From CAVVSD01 sp963757125 (lineage in GTDB: Bacteria > Actinomycetota > Thermoleophilia > Solirubrobacterales > Solirubrobacteraceae), in assembly GCA_963757125.1 (NCBI GenBank), contig CAVWQP010000006.1, positions 434,001-498,000 of the forward strand: DNA of 64,000 nt. The letters are read 5' to 3'. The notes beneath the pieces are model-generated. The model was not told where the DNA came from, searched no databases, and worked only from the letters and a program-made list of their open reading frames with translations. The position numbers and the translations under genes were made by a program. This document shows positions 1 through 7,982 of the stretch, piece after piece (within the stretch, counting starts at the first letter, position 1; each line of letters opens with the position of its first letter).

Positions 1-907
1 TCTCGACCGCGATCTGCGCCATCCGCCGCAGGTCCTGGCGGACCGTCGTCAGCCGGTAGACGTCCCAGCCGGCCATCCCGATGTCGTCGAAGCCGACGAC
101 GCTGACGTCGTCCGGCACCCGCAGCCCGAGGCGATGGCAGGCGTTGAGCGCGCCGAGCGCGATGACGTCGTTGCCGCAGAAGACCGCCGTCGGCCGGTCG
201 TCGCCCTCGAGCAGCTGGAGCGCCGCGGCGTGGCCGGACTCGTACGTGTAGGACCCGCGACGCGTGCGCGCGGCGGGCAGCTCGACGCCCGCTGCCTCGA
301 GGGCAGCTCGCACCCCGCGCTCGCGATCGCGGCCCGTGCTCGTCTCCGCCGGGCCGAACACGGCGCCGATGTCGCGGTGTCCCTCGGCGAGGATCGCCTC
401 GGCGATGAGGCGGCCGCCGCTGGCGTTGTCGACGGAGCAGGTCGCCACGCCCGGCTCGTCGACGATGCGGTTGAGCAGCACGAAGGGGAACCCGCGGTCG
501 CGCAGCAGACCGGGGAGCGGTGAGTCGAGGAACGTCGTCGTCAGCACGACGCCGTCGATGGAGCCGTCGACGAGCCGCGCCAGGCCCTCGGGGTCGTCGT
601 GGCGCGGCGTGAAGACGATCATCCGCACGTCCGCGCGCTCGAGCTGGTCGTGCAGCTCGTCGAGCAGCTCGAGGTAGAAGGGGTTGTCGAGGTCCTCGAC
701 GACGACGCCGATGCGATCCGTGCGCCGCGTCGAGAGGCTGCGGCCCCGGTGGCTGGCGACGTAGCCGAGCTCCTGCGCGACCTGCGCGATGCGGTCGCGG
801 GTGGCCTGCGTGACCCGCGGGTCGCCGCGCAGCGCGCGCGACACCGTCGGCTGCGAGACGCCCGCGGCGCGGGCGACGTCGTGGCTCGTGGGCGGCCGAT
901 CGCGCAT
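1..907 (-). CDS. LacI-family transcriptional regulator (C-terminus cut by window edge)
   Basis: N-terminal LacI helix-turn-helix (about residues 5-50, with SHDVARAAGVSQPTVSRALR) followed by a periplasmic-binding-protein-like sensor domain (IGVVVEDLDNPFYLELLDEL from about residue 60, then VSVVGFDDIGMAGW near the window edge). About 302 residues are visible of a usual 330-350, so only the end is missing. The ATG at 907 is 70 bases from the divergent catabolic operon, and a perfect palindrome with a central CpG, typical of LacI-family operators, lies between them. By family precedent it represses the operon until a small-molecule inducer binds. The ligand cannot be read from the sequence. Confidence 0.92.
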   Translation of the reverse strand, partial: MRDRPPTSHDVARAAGVSQPTVSRALRGDPRVTQATRDRIAQVAQELGYVASHRGRSLSTRRTDRIGVVVEDLDNPFYLELLDELHDQLERADVRMIVFTPRHDDPEGLARLVDGSIDGVVLTTTFLDSPLPGLLRDRGFPFVLLNRIVDEPGVATCSVDNASGGRLIAEAILAEGHRDIGAVFGPAETSTGRDRERGVRAALEAAGVELPAARTRRGSYTYESGHAAALQLLEGDDRPTAVFCGNDVIALGALNACHRLGLRVPDDVSVVGFDDIGMAGWDVYRLTTVRQDLRRMAQIAVE

Positions 908-932
908 TCCGGGAGACTCGCACACGGATCTG

Positions 933-944
933 GCATACGTATGC
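933..944. promoter_or_regulatory. Perfect 12-bp palindrome, probable LacI-family operator
   Basis: GCATACGTATGC is a perfect dyad centred on CG in the gap between the divergent LacI-type regulator (start 907) and the cyclase gene (start 981). LacI-family operators commonly carry a central CpG, so this is the likely site for autoregulation and control of the catabolic operon. Confidence 0.7.
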
Positions 945-980
945 AACACTGTCGCCAAGGGCACGATCCAGGAGGACCGG

Positions 981-1670
981 ATGAGGATCATCGATCTCTC
1001 ACAGGAGATCTACGAGGGCATGCCGGTGTACGCCGGGCATCTCGAGACGAAGGTCTGGCAACACCACACGTTCGCCGACACCGCGCCCAACTTCGACAGC
1101 GATTTCGCCTACCAGAGCCTGGGCGTCACGTTCTGCGATCACGGGCCGACGCACGTCGACGCGCTGAGCCATCTGGACCCGAGTCCGGGCGCGCCGACGA
1201 TCGACCAGATGGACCTCGGGCAGTTCTGCGGCGAGGGGACGTGCCTCGACGTGTCGGGCGTCGCGCCGCGCGAGTACGTCACCGCGGAGCACCTGGAGAG
1301 CGCGCTGCAGGAGTCGGCGGTCGAGCTCATCGAGGGCGACGTGCTGCTGCTGCGCACCGGGTCGGCCGAGCGCTACGGCGGCACGCAGGAGTACACGACG
1401 CAGTACCCCGGGCTCGACCAGAGCGCAGCGGACTGGCTGCGCGAGCGGCGCCCGAAGGTGTTCGGCGTCGACTCCCCGAGTCCCGACAACCCGGCCGACC
1501 GCATCTACCCGGTCCACCTCTTCAGCCGCGAGAGCGGCATCACGCACTACGAGAACCTGGCGAACCTCGGGGAGGTCGTGGGCCGGCGGTTCCGGTTCTT
1601 CGGCTTCCCCCTGCGCATCCGGGGCGGACACGGCTCGCCCGTCCGCGCCGTGGCGATGCTCGACGACTAG
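981..1670 (+). CDS. Cyclase-family (kynurenine-formamidase-like) metal hydrolase
   Basis: 229-residue protein of the PF04199 cyclase family (kynurenine formamidase, isatin hydrolase and relatives). The metal-binding signature appears as DHGPTHVDALSH around residue 53, a variant of HxGTHxDxxxH with Pro for the second Gly; a second conserved block (FFGFPLRIRGGHGSPVRA) closes the protein. These enzymes usually hydrolyse an amide or cyclic amide with bound Mn or Zn. The start is set by GGAGGA at 971-976. It is the first gene of the operon controlled from the palindrome at 933. The substrate is unknown; the partner amidase and deacetylase genes suggest C-N bond hydrolysis of a nitrogenous compound. 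Confidence 0.85.
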   Translation: MRIIDLSQEIYEGMPVYAGHLETKVWQHHTFADTAPNFDSDFAYQSLGVTFCDHGPTHVDALSHLDPSPGAPTIDQMDLGQFCGEGTCLDVSGVAPREYVTAEHLESALQESAVELIEGDVLLLRTGSAERYGGTQEYTTQYPGLDQSAADWLRERRPKVFGVDSPSPDNPADRIYPVHLFSRESGITHYENLANLGEVVGRRFRFFGFPLRIRGGHGSPVRAVAMLDD

Positions 1671-1683
1671 GAGGACACGCACC

Positions 1684-2821
1684 ATGCCGACGAAGGTGAC
1701 GGACACGATCCTGCCGACGACGATGATCGGCTCCTACCCCAAGCCCCGGTGGTTCGAGAAGTACAACGTCGAGGGGCGCGACCTCCTGGAGTGGTGGAAG
1801 CTCGAGGAGAACTTCCAGGCCTGGAAGGACGCGACGAACGCCGTCATCACCGACCAGGAGGACGCCGGTCTCGACATCGTGACCGACGGCCAGATGCACT
1901 TCGACCAGTACGGCGGGGCGATCGGATCCTTCGTCTGGTACTGGTACGAGCGCCTCGGCGGCTTCTCCAAGGCGAAGCTCCCCAACCCGATCGCGAGGGG
2001 CATCGAGGAGTCGGGCGACCAGTCCGATCTCAGCCAGGCGGCGTGGATGCACGACTGGGGCGGCACCGCGGTCACCGGCGAGGTGAGCCAGGGGATCCCG
2101 GCGCGGCTGGGGGAGATGTACGAGGTCGCCCGCTCGCTGACCGACCGGCCGCTGAAGGTGTCCGTCGGCGCGGGCCCGCCGAACCTCACGTACCACGTCG
2201 ATCTGAAGGTCCCGGGCTCGCGCTACGACTCGCCGCGCCAACTCGCCGAGGACCTCGTGCCGATCTTCAACGCCGACCTCAAGGACCTCGCGGCGCGCGG
2301 CGCGGACTTCATCCAGATCGAGGACCTCGGCGCGTGGATGCTCGCGTGGGACGACGACGCGGGCTGGGTCATCGACGTGCTCAACGCCTGGATCGAGGGC
2401 GTCGACGCGAAGATCGCGTGGCACTGCTGCCTCGGCGCCGGGTACGGCAACACGTTCCGCACCGTCGAGGACGCGCTCCCGCGGGTGCTCGAGCGCTGGC
2501 AGGCCGTGAACGTCGAGCAGTTCGCGCTCGACTTCGCGCTGCGCGACATGGCGGACGTCGGCGCGCTGAAGGAGCTCGACGACGACCGCGAGGTGCAGGT
2601 CGGCGTCATCGACATCCGCAGCCTCTACATCGAGACCGACGACGAGATCGTCGAGCGGATCCACAAGGTGCTCGACGTCGTCCCGGCGGAGCGCGTCTAC
2701 CTCACGACCGACTGCGGGCTGAAGGCGCTGCCGCGCTTCGTGCGCCCACGAGAAGCTGCGGGCGCTGTCGCGCGCCGCCAAGCGCGTCCGGGCGGAGCTC
2801 GGCGCGCCGGTCGCCGCGTAG
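1684..2821 (+). CDS. MetE-like (cobalamin-independent methionine synthase C-terminal domain) protein, one frameshift
   Basis: Begins LPTTMIGSYPKPRWF, the typical N-terminus of stand-alone proteins related to the C-terminal catalytic domain of MetE (PF01717). Metal/thiol-site signatures remain visible: DFIQIEDLGAW near residue 205, AWHCCLGAG near 245 and LTTDCGLKALPRF near the end. About 379 residues after correction. A single extra base near 2742-2747 throws the last ~25 codons out of frame; correcting it restores FVAHEKLRALSRAAKRVRAE and a TAG at 2819-2821, four bases before the next gene. As written, translation would run to 2829 with an unrelated tail. It may be a methyltransferase or C-S bond-transferring enzyme for the pathway substrate rather than a methionine synthase. 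Confidence 0.8.
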
Positions 2822-2825
2822 CCAC

Positions 2826-3446
2826 GTGACCGAGGCCGAGGCCGCCCACGCGCATCTCCTGGCCGTGGGCGGCCCGATGGCCGCCCTCGCGGCGCGGCAC
2901 GGGCCGGTCGACCCCTACGTGTGGGACGGGATCCCGCTCGAGGCCGGCGACCGCCTCGGCGGCCTGGCGCTGCACATCACCGCGCAGCAGATCAGCGTCG
3001 TCGCGGCGCTCGCGATCTGGGGGCGGTTCCTGACGCTGCTCGGCGGGCGGGTGAGCGCGCCCGCGCTCGCCGCCGCCACCGACGAGGAGCTGCGCGGCGT
3101 GGGGATGTCGGGGGCGAAGTCGCGCGCGCTGCGCGAGCTGGGAGCGGCCGTCGTGGCCGGGGACTTCGACCCCGACGGCCTGGACCACCTCGCCGACGAC
3201 GAGGCGCAGGCGCGGCTGGTCGAGCTGCGCGGGATCGGCCCGTGGTCGGCGCAGATGTTCCTGTTGCACGAGCTGCGCCGCCCCGACGTGTTCCCGGCCG
3301 GCGACGTCGGCCTGCGGACGGCACTCGGGCGGCTGGAGGGCCTGGCGACGGCCCCGACCCAGCCGGAGACCGTGGCGCTCGCGTTGCGCTGGACGCCGTA
3401 CCGGTCGTATGCGGCTGCGCATCTGTGGCGGTCGCTGGGGGAGTGA
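2826..3446 (+). CDS. DNA-3-methyladenine glycosylase II-type protein (HhH-GPD superfamily)
   Basis: 206 residues from a GTG start four bases after the corrected end of the MetE-like gene. The helix-hairpin-helix plus Gly/Pro-rich loop is seen as LRGIGPWSAQMFLLHE, followed by GDVGLRTAL, where the Asp of the loop is the catalytic residue of AlkA-type glycosylases. An upstream LALHITAQQISV block matches the family core. It would excise alkylated purines in base-excision repair. Its place inside a catabolic operon is odd but spacing is tight; it may simply be co-transcribed. It is short compared with E. coli AlkA (282) because the N-terminal domain is absent, which is common in actinobacterial members. 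Confidence 0.85.
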   Translation: MTEAEAAHAHLLAVGGPMAALAARHGPVDPYVWDGIPLEAGDRLGGLALHITAQQISVVAALAIWGRFLTLLGGRVSAPALAAATDEELRGVGMSGAKSRALRELGAAVVAGDFDPDGLDHLADDEAQARLVELRGIGPWSAQMFLLHELRRPDVFPAGDVGLRTALGRLEGLATAPTQPETVALALRWTPYRSYAAAHLWRSLGE

Positions 3447-3464
3447 CGAGCGGGGCGCCGAAAC

Positions 3465-3496
3465 CGTCCCCATGATCCAATCCCACCATGGGGACG
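3465..3496. repeat. 10-bp perfect inverted repeat enclosing the start codon of the MmgE/PrpD gene
   Basis: CGTCCCCATG (3465-3474) and CATGGGGACG (3487-3496) are perfect inverted copies with a 12-base spacer. The second arm contains the ATG (3488-3490) of the downstream gene. It could be an RNA hairpin that masks initiation or a DNA operator; no clear Shine-Dalgarno precedes this ATG. Confidence 0.6.
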
Positions 3497-4831
3497 ACGG
3501 AGGACCTCGCCGGCTGGCTCGTCGCCAGCCGGCCGGATGACATCCCGGCCGACGTGGTGCACGAGGCTCGGCGCGCGCTGGTCAACATCGTCGGCTGCGC
3601 GCTCGGTGGCGCGCGACACCCGGCGGTCGACATCACGATCGATGCGCTCGGCGCGATGTTCGGCCCGCCCGACGCGGCCGTGCTCGGCCGACCGGAACGC
3701 GCGGATCCGCTGCACGCCGCGCTGCTGAACGGCATCACGTCGCACGTCGAGGACTTCGACGACACGCTGCCGCGCAACTACATCCACGCCAGCTCGCCGG
3801 TCGCCTCCGCCCTGCTGGCGTACGCGAGCGCGAACCGCGTCTCCGGCCGCGACCTCGTCCACGCGTTCGTGCTCGGCTTCGAGGCCACGTCGCGGCTGGG
3901 CAACGCCACGTACCCGTCGCACTACACGGCCGGCTGGCACAGCACCGGCAGCGTCGGCGTGTTCGGCGCCGCGATCGCGATCGGCACGCTCCTGGACCTG
4001 ACGCAGGAGCAGATGATCTGGGCGATCGGCCTCGCCGGGACCCAGGCCGCGGGCGTGCGCGAGCAGTTCGGGTCGATGGGCAAGGCGCTGCACCCGGGCC
4101 GCGCCGCGCAGAACGGCTACGCCGCCGCGCTGCTGGCGCAGAAGGGCTTCACGAGCGGCGCCCACGGCATCGAGGGTCCGCGCGGCTGGGCGCCGGTGAC
4201 CTCCGCCGAGTACGACCTGAGCAAGGTGACCGACGGCCTCGGCGCGTCGTGGGAGCTGCACGTCAACACGTACAAGCCGTTCCCGTGCGGGATCGTCAAC
4301 CATCCCGCAATCGACGCGTGCATCCAGCTGCACGACGAGCACGGCATCGCCCCCGGCGACGTCGCCGCGCTGCGCCTGCACGTCGCACCGCTCGTCATCG
4401 ACCTCTGCGGCAAGACCGACATCCACACCGGCCTGGAGGGCAAGTTCTCCGTGGTCCACGGGGCCGCGGTCGGGCTCGTCCGCGGCCGCGCCGGGCTGCG
4501 CGAGTACACCGACGAGGCCGTCAACGACCGCGACGTCAAGTCCGTCCGCGAGCGCGCGACCCGCGAGGCCGACGATCCGACCGTCACCGAGGACGGCGTC
4601 CACGTCGAGCTCGAGCTCACCGACGGCCGCGTCCTGGAGAAGCGCCTCACGGCATCGCTGGGCAACCTGCAGCGCCCGCTCACCGACGACCAGCTCAGCG
4701 CGAAGTTCCGCGACCAGGCGACGCTGGCGGTCACCGCCGAGCAGGCCGAGGACGCGCTCGAGCTGTCGTGGCGGGTCGACGAGCTGGCCGACGTCGCCGA
4801 GCTCGTCGACTCGACGGTCCCCGATGGCTGA
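3488..4831 (+). CDS. MmgE/PrpD family protein (2-methylcitrate dehydratase-like)
   Basis: 447 residues, the normal family length. Family blocks are the N-terminal all-helical region (ARRALVNIVGCALGGARHPA), HVEDFDDTLPRNYIHASSP around residue 90, and GMSK-type motif GSMGKALHPGRAAQNG around 200, leading to the smaller C-terminal lid domain. Members include 2-methylcitrate dehydratase, cis-aconitate decarboxylase and iminosuccinate epimerase, so the reaction is likely a lyase or epimerase step on a carboxylic acid. The substrate cannot be assigned. The last bases overlap the next gene by 8, showing translational coupling. The start codon lies within an inverted repeat. Confidence 0.88.
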   Translation: MGTTEDLAGWLVASRPDDIPADVVHEARRALVNIVGCALGGARHPAVDITIDALGAMFGPPDAAVLGRPERADPLHAALLNGITSHVEDFDDTLPRNYIHASSPVASALLAYASANRVSGRDLVHAFVLGFEATSRLGNATYPSHYTAGWHSTGSVGVFGAAIAIGTLLDLTQEQMIWAIGLAGTQAAGVREQFGSMGKALHPGRAAQNGYAAALLAQKGFTSGAHGIEGPRGWAPVTSAEYDLSKVTDGLGASWELHVNTYKPFPCGIVNHPAIDACIQLHDEHGIAPGDVAALRLHVAPLVIDLCGKTDIHTGLEGKFSVVHGAAVGLVRGRAGLREYTDEAVNDRDVKSVRERATREADDPTVTEDGVHVELELTDGRVLEKRLTASLGNLQRPLTDDQLSAKFRDQATLAVTAEQAEDALELSWRVDELADVAELVDSTVPDG

Positions 4832-5330
4832 GGCGATCACGCTCGCCGAGCGCGGGCGTGAGATCCGCTTCACCTACGACGACATGCTGCGCTTCCACGG
4901 CCACGGCTCGCCCGGGGGCGTCGCGCACGGCTTCAAGCTGCTCCAGCGCGCGCTGCCGCTGCTCGACCCGGCGGCCCCGTGCCAGCGGCGGGAGATCGCG
5001 ATCGCGACGGCGTTCGGTGGCCCCGGCGCGCGCGACGCGATCGAGCTGGCGACCCGCGCGGTCACCGACGGGCGCTTCGAGCTCGACCCGTCGCTCGCCC
5101 GTCCGGAGCGCGGGCGGACGCTGGAGCGCTTCGTCTTCCGCCTCGCGTATCGCGACCGGGCTCTCACGCTCGGCGCCCGCGCCGGCTCCGTCCCCGACGA
5201 GCTCATCGATCTGGCCCGCGTCGAGCACCGCACCGCGGCCGAGGAGGCGCGCCTGGACGTCGTCAAGCTCGCCACCGCCGAGCGCGCCCTGGCCATGCCT
5301 GCGAGCGACGTGTACGAGGTGCTGGGCTGA
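4824..5330 (+). CDS. FmdE-like domain protein lacking the usual cysteines
   Basis: 168 residues, overlapping the MmgE/PrpD gene by 8 bases. The N-terminal FHGHGSPGGVAHGFKLL resembles the FHGHxCPG motif of the FmdE/formylmethanofuran-dehydrogenase-subunit-E domain, and IATAFGGPGARDAIELATRA resembles its second block, where family members have Cys-x-x-DAIQ. Both family cysteines are replaced here (Ser or Gly). The similarity is judged by eye and the role is unknown; loss of the cysteines would argue against Fe-S or thiol chemistry. The position in a catabolic operon suggests a pathway-specific enzyme or chaperone. Confidence 0.45.
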   Translation: MAEAITLAERGREIRFTYDDMLRFHGHGSPGGVAHGFKLLQRALPLLDPAAPCQRREIAIATAFGGPGARDAIELATRAVTDGRFELDPSLARPERGRTLERFVFRLAYRDRALTLGARAGSVPDELIDLARVEHRTAAEEARLDVVKLATAERALAMPASDVYEVLG

Positions 5331-5350
5331 GCGGTGGCACCATCCCGGGT

Positions 5351-5887
5351 ATGGACGAGAAGCTGCAGTACCTCCTGGATCGCCTGGCGATCCAGGACGT
5401 GGTCAACCGCTACGCGCGTGGGCTCGACCGCCACGACGACGACGTGCTGCGCAGCGTGTTCCACGAGGACGCCGTCGACAACCACGGTCCCTGGGTCGGC
5501 GGACGCGAGGCGTTCGTCGCATGGGCGAACGGCCCGTGCCACGGGCACACCAACGCCCACCTGCACCAGATCACGACGCACAACTGCGAGATCGACGGCG
5601 ATGTCGCGCACACCGAGAGCTACTGCCAGTGGGTGCACCGCCTCAAGGACGAGGAGAACCTCTGGGTGGGCGGCGGACGCTACGTCGACCGCCTCGAGAA
5701 GCGCGACGGCGAATGGCGCATCGTGGTCCGCCGGCTCGTCCTCGACTTCTTCTACGAGACGAAGGGCACCGTCTTCGGCACACCGGCGCAGCTCGAGTAC
5801 GTGAAGGGCACCTGGGACCGCAGCGACATCTCCTACGAGCGCCCGCTGCAGATGCCCGCCGACGTCATGGCCAAGAGCGTCGGCTGA
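5351..5887 (+). CDS. SnoaL-like / NTF2-superfamily protein
   Basis: 178 residues. The pattern LLDRLAIQDVVNRYARGLDRHDDDVLRSVF at the N-terminus is the hallmark of SnoaL_4-type NTF2-fold proteins (family of dehydratases, isomerases, ring-hydroxylating dioxygenase beta subunits and SnoaL cyclases). The motif YVDRLEKRDGEWRIVVRR is the central sheet and FYETKGTVFG follows. The likely role is a lyase or isomerase in the catabolic operon. The ATG at 5351 is the first in frame; the gap from the previous gene is 20 bases. Confidence 0.85.
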   Translation: MDEKLQYLLDRLAIQDVVNRYARGLDRHDDDVLRSVFHEDAVDNHGPWVGGREAFVAWANGPCHGHTNAHLHQITTHNCEIDGDVAHTESYCQWVHRLKDEENLWVGGGRYVDRLEKRDGEWRIVVRRLVLDFFYETKGTVFGTPAQLEYVKGTWDRSDISYERPLQMPADVMAKSVG

Positions 5888-5890
5888 CCC

Positions 5891-6760
5891 ATGGACCAGG
5901 AGCTCTACGACTACAGCCCGATCACCGAGCGGCCGCCGCTGCGCTGGCCGGACGGCAAGACGGTCGCGTTCCACCTCGTCATGAACATCGAGCACTTCCG
6001 GCTCGACATGCCCGCGACGAGCACCACGGGCGTCACGGTGGGCCTGGTCCCCGACGCCCTGAACTACGGGTGGCGCGACTACGGCGTCCGTGTCGGCATC
6101 TGGCGCATGATCGACCTGCTCGACCGGCTCGGGATGCCCGCGAGCGTCAACCTCAACTCCGAGGTCTGCCGCCACTACCCGCAGATCATCGACGCGGGCG
6201 TGCAGCGGGGCTGGGCGTGGCTCGGCCACGGCAAGACCAACTCGATCATGCAGGCCGGGATGGACATCCACGAGGAGCGCGCGTTCCTGCGCGAGATGCA
6301 CACCGAGGTGCAGAACGCGACGGGGACGAGCCCGAAGGGCTGGCTCGGCCCGGCGCTCACCGAGACGCTCAACACCCCGGCGCTTCTCGCGGAGCTGGGC
6401 TACACGTACGTCATGGACTGGTGCAACGACGACCAGCCCTTCCCGCTCAACGTGCCCGGCATGATCTCCGTCCCGTACTCGATGGACATCAACGACATCA
6501 CCCTGTTCGTGGGCCGCAACCTGTCCGGCGACGACTACGTCCGCGCCGTCATCGACACCCTCGACCAGCTCATCGAGGACAGCGACCCCGACAACGGGCG
6601 CGTCATGGCGCTGCCCGTGCACCCGTTCGTCATCAACACGCCCTCGCGGCACCGGTACCTGGCACGCGCGCTGCAGGAGATCAGCGAGCGCGACGAGGTC
6701 TGGGTGACGACGAGCGACGCGATCGCCGACCACTACATCGCCACTCGGGAGGACACATGA
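5891..6760 (+). CDS. Polysaccharide-deacetylase-family hydrolase (PuuE/allantoinase-like)
   Basis: 289 residues with the NodB-like TIM-barrel pattern of the cytosolic PuuE group: N-terminal WPDGKTVAFHLVMNIEHF, then MIDLLDRLGMPASVNLNS, RGWAWLGHGKTNS, and the C-terminal ALPVHPFVINTPSRHRYL. No signal peptide is seen, so it acts in the cytoplasm. Family members hydrolyse C-N bonds of small molecules (for example metal-independent allantoinase), not cell-wall polymers. Three bases separate it from the SnoaL gene and its stop overlaps the next start (ATGA). Confidence 0.85.
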   Translation: MDQELYDYSPITERPPLRWPDGKTVAFHLVMNIEHFRLDMPATSTTGVTVGLVPDALNYGWRDYGVRVGIWRMIDLLDRLGMPASVNLNSEVCRHYPQIIDAGVQRGWAWLGHGKTNSIMQAGMDIHEERAFLREMHTEVQNATGTSPKGWLGPALTETLNTPALLAELGYTYVMDWCNDDQPFPLNVPGMISVPYSMDINDITLFVGRNLSGDDYVRAVIDTLDQLIEDSDPDNGRVMALPVHPFVINTPSRHRYLARALQEISERDEVWVTTSDAIADHYIATREDT

Positions 6761-7461
6761 GCGACCTCGAACGCCTCGCCACCGAGCACCTCGCCGAGAT
6801 GCACGAGCGCCTCACGGCGCGCGGGTTCGGCGGGCGGATGGGCTTCGGCGAGCGCCCGGCGGTGCTCGTCGTCGACCTCATCCGCGGGTTCACCGACGAG
6901 CGCTGCCCGCTCGCCTCGAACCTCGACGCGCAGGTCGCCAACACGCGCCGGATCCTCGAGGCGGCCCGCGCGGCCGGCGCGCCCGTGATCCTCAGCACCG
7001 TCTCCTACGACGCCGGGCTGGAGGAGGCGGGCCGCTGGCAGCTCAAGGTGCCCAACAACGAGTGGCTCGTCGAGGGCTCGGAGTGGGTCGAGGTCGACGA
7101 GCGCCTGGAGCGCCAGCCGGGCGACATGCTGCTCGTGAAGAAGTACGCCTCGTGCTTCTTCGGCACCGACCTCGTCAGCCGTCTCACGAGCCGCGGCGTC
7201 GACACCCTGATCATCACCGGGTGCACGACGAGCGGGTGCGTCCGCGCGAGCGCCGTCGACGCCTGCTCCTACGGCCTGCACACGATCGTGGTCGAGGACG
7301 CCGTGGGCGACCGCGCGCCGCTCTCGCACATGACCTCGCTGTTCGACATCGACGCGAAGTACGGCGACGTCACGACGACCGAGGCCGTCGTGACGCACCT
7401 CGGCTCGAGTCAGGCGGCAAAGAGGTCCACCACCTTGGAGAGCGTCATCACGACCCCGTAG
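6757..7461 (+). CDS. Isochorismatase-family amidohydrolase (N-carbamoylsarcosine-amidase-like)
   Basis: 234 residues. The cysteine-hydrolase triad is visible: Asp in AVLVVDLIRGFTDE, Lys in LLVKKYASCFFG and the nucleophile Cys in ITGCTTSGCVRASAVDA with the usual cis-peptide loop before it. The family includes N-carbamoylsarcosine amidase, nicotinamidase and maleamate amidase; this one is closest in style to N-carbamoylsarcosine amidase. ATGA overlap with the deacetylase gene shows coupling. The last ~17 codons overlap, in antisense, the small MFS-partner gene (7410-7532), which is unusual and could mean the original stop has been lost. Confidence 0.85.
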   Translation: MSDLERLATEHLAEMHERLTARGFGGRMGFGERPAVLVVDLIRGFTDERCPLASNLDAQVANTRRILEAARAAGAPVILSTVSYDAGLEEAGRWQLKVPNNEWLVEGSEWVEVDERLERQPGDMLLVKKYASCFFGTDLVSRLTSRGVDTLIITGCTTSGCVRASAVDACSYGLHTIVVEDAVGDRAPLSHMTSLFDIDAKYGDVTTTEAVVTHLGSSQAAKRSTTLESVITTP

Positions 7462-7532
7462 GCGAGGCCGGCCAGGACGAGGATCCACAGCGCGATCGCG
7501 CGCGCCTCGGCGAATCGGATGTCGTCGCGCAT
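7410..7532 (-). CDS. MFS transporter small partner protein (40-residue membrane peptide)
   Basis: Forty residues, starting MRDDIRFAEARAIALWIL and containing one transmembrane helix (about residues 13-33, LWILVLAGLAYGVVMTLSKV). An AGGAGG Shine-Dalgarno precedes the ATG at 7532. Such one-helix proteins sit directly downstream of oxalate/formate-type (OFA) MFS transporters in many bacteria and are annotated as small subunits. Here the transporter upstream on the same strand is degenerate, so the small gene may be an orphan. It overlaps the convergent amidase gene by 52 bases. Confidence 0.7.
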   Translation of the reverse strand: MRDDIRFAEARAIALWILVLAGLAYGVVMTLSKVVDLFAA

Positions 7533-7587
7533 CGGTCAGCCCTCCTGTCGTGCGATAGAAAACCTTGCGACGCCCGCGGTCTCGGCG

Positions 7588-7979
7588 TCACGCGAGGCAG
7601 TACAGGACGGCCCCGTCGGACGTCGAGGACCAAGACGAGGCGGCCGCTCATGTTGCACAGCGACAGCAGGCCGACGAAGCCCGCGGCCGCGGCGGCGCTC
7701 ACCGTGTCGAAGTGGTCCTGGATCATCGGCGAGGCCTGCTCGAGGATGCCGATCCCCGCCGTCACGTTGCAGAACAGGACGACCCACAGGAGCCAGAACT
7801 GCAGGGTGCGGATGGCGTTCGCGGCGGTGACGTTCCCGGTCGTGACCAGCTTGCGGTCCTTCACCTGCTCAGGGCTCCAGCCCGCGGGCCGCCAGCCCTC
7901 CGCCGGGACTTCACCGTGAGTGCGCCCATCGTCATCACCGTGAAGTAGATGATGCCGAGGGTGAGCGAAGCTGCGGAAG
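7588..7979 (-). pseudogene. Remnant of OFA-family (oxalate/formate-type) MFS transporter
   Basis: Only the middle of an OFA-type MFS protein can be read on the minus strand: LTLGIIYFTVMTMGALTV, then in another frame PEGW-type RPAGWSPEQV, NAIRTLQFWLLWVVLFCNVT, SPMIQDHF and LLSLCNMSGRL, then after a second shift WSSTSD followed by an abrupt stop at 7588. The N-terminal helices and the C-terminal half are gone. It lies directly downstream of nrfD, so it probably once supplied or exported formate or oxalate for the dehydrogenase. Two frameshifts plus missing ends make a functional product impossible as written. Confidence 0.75.
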
Positions 7980-7982
7980 CGC

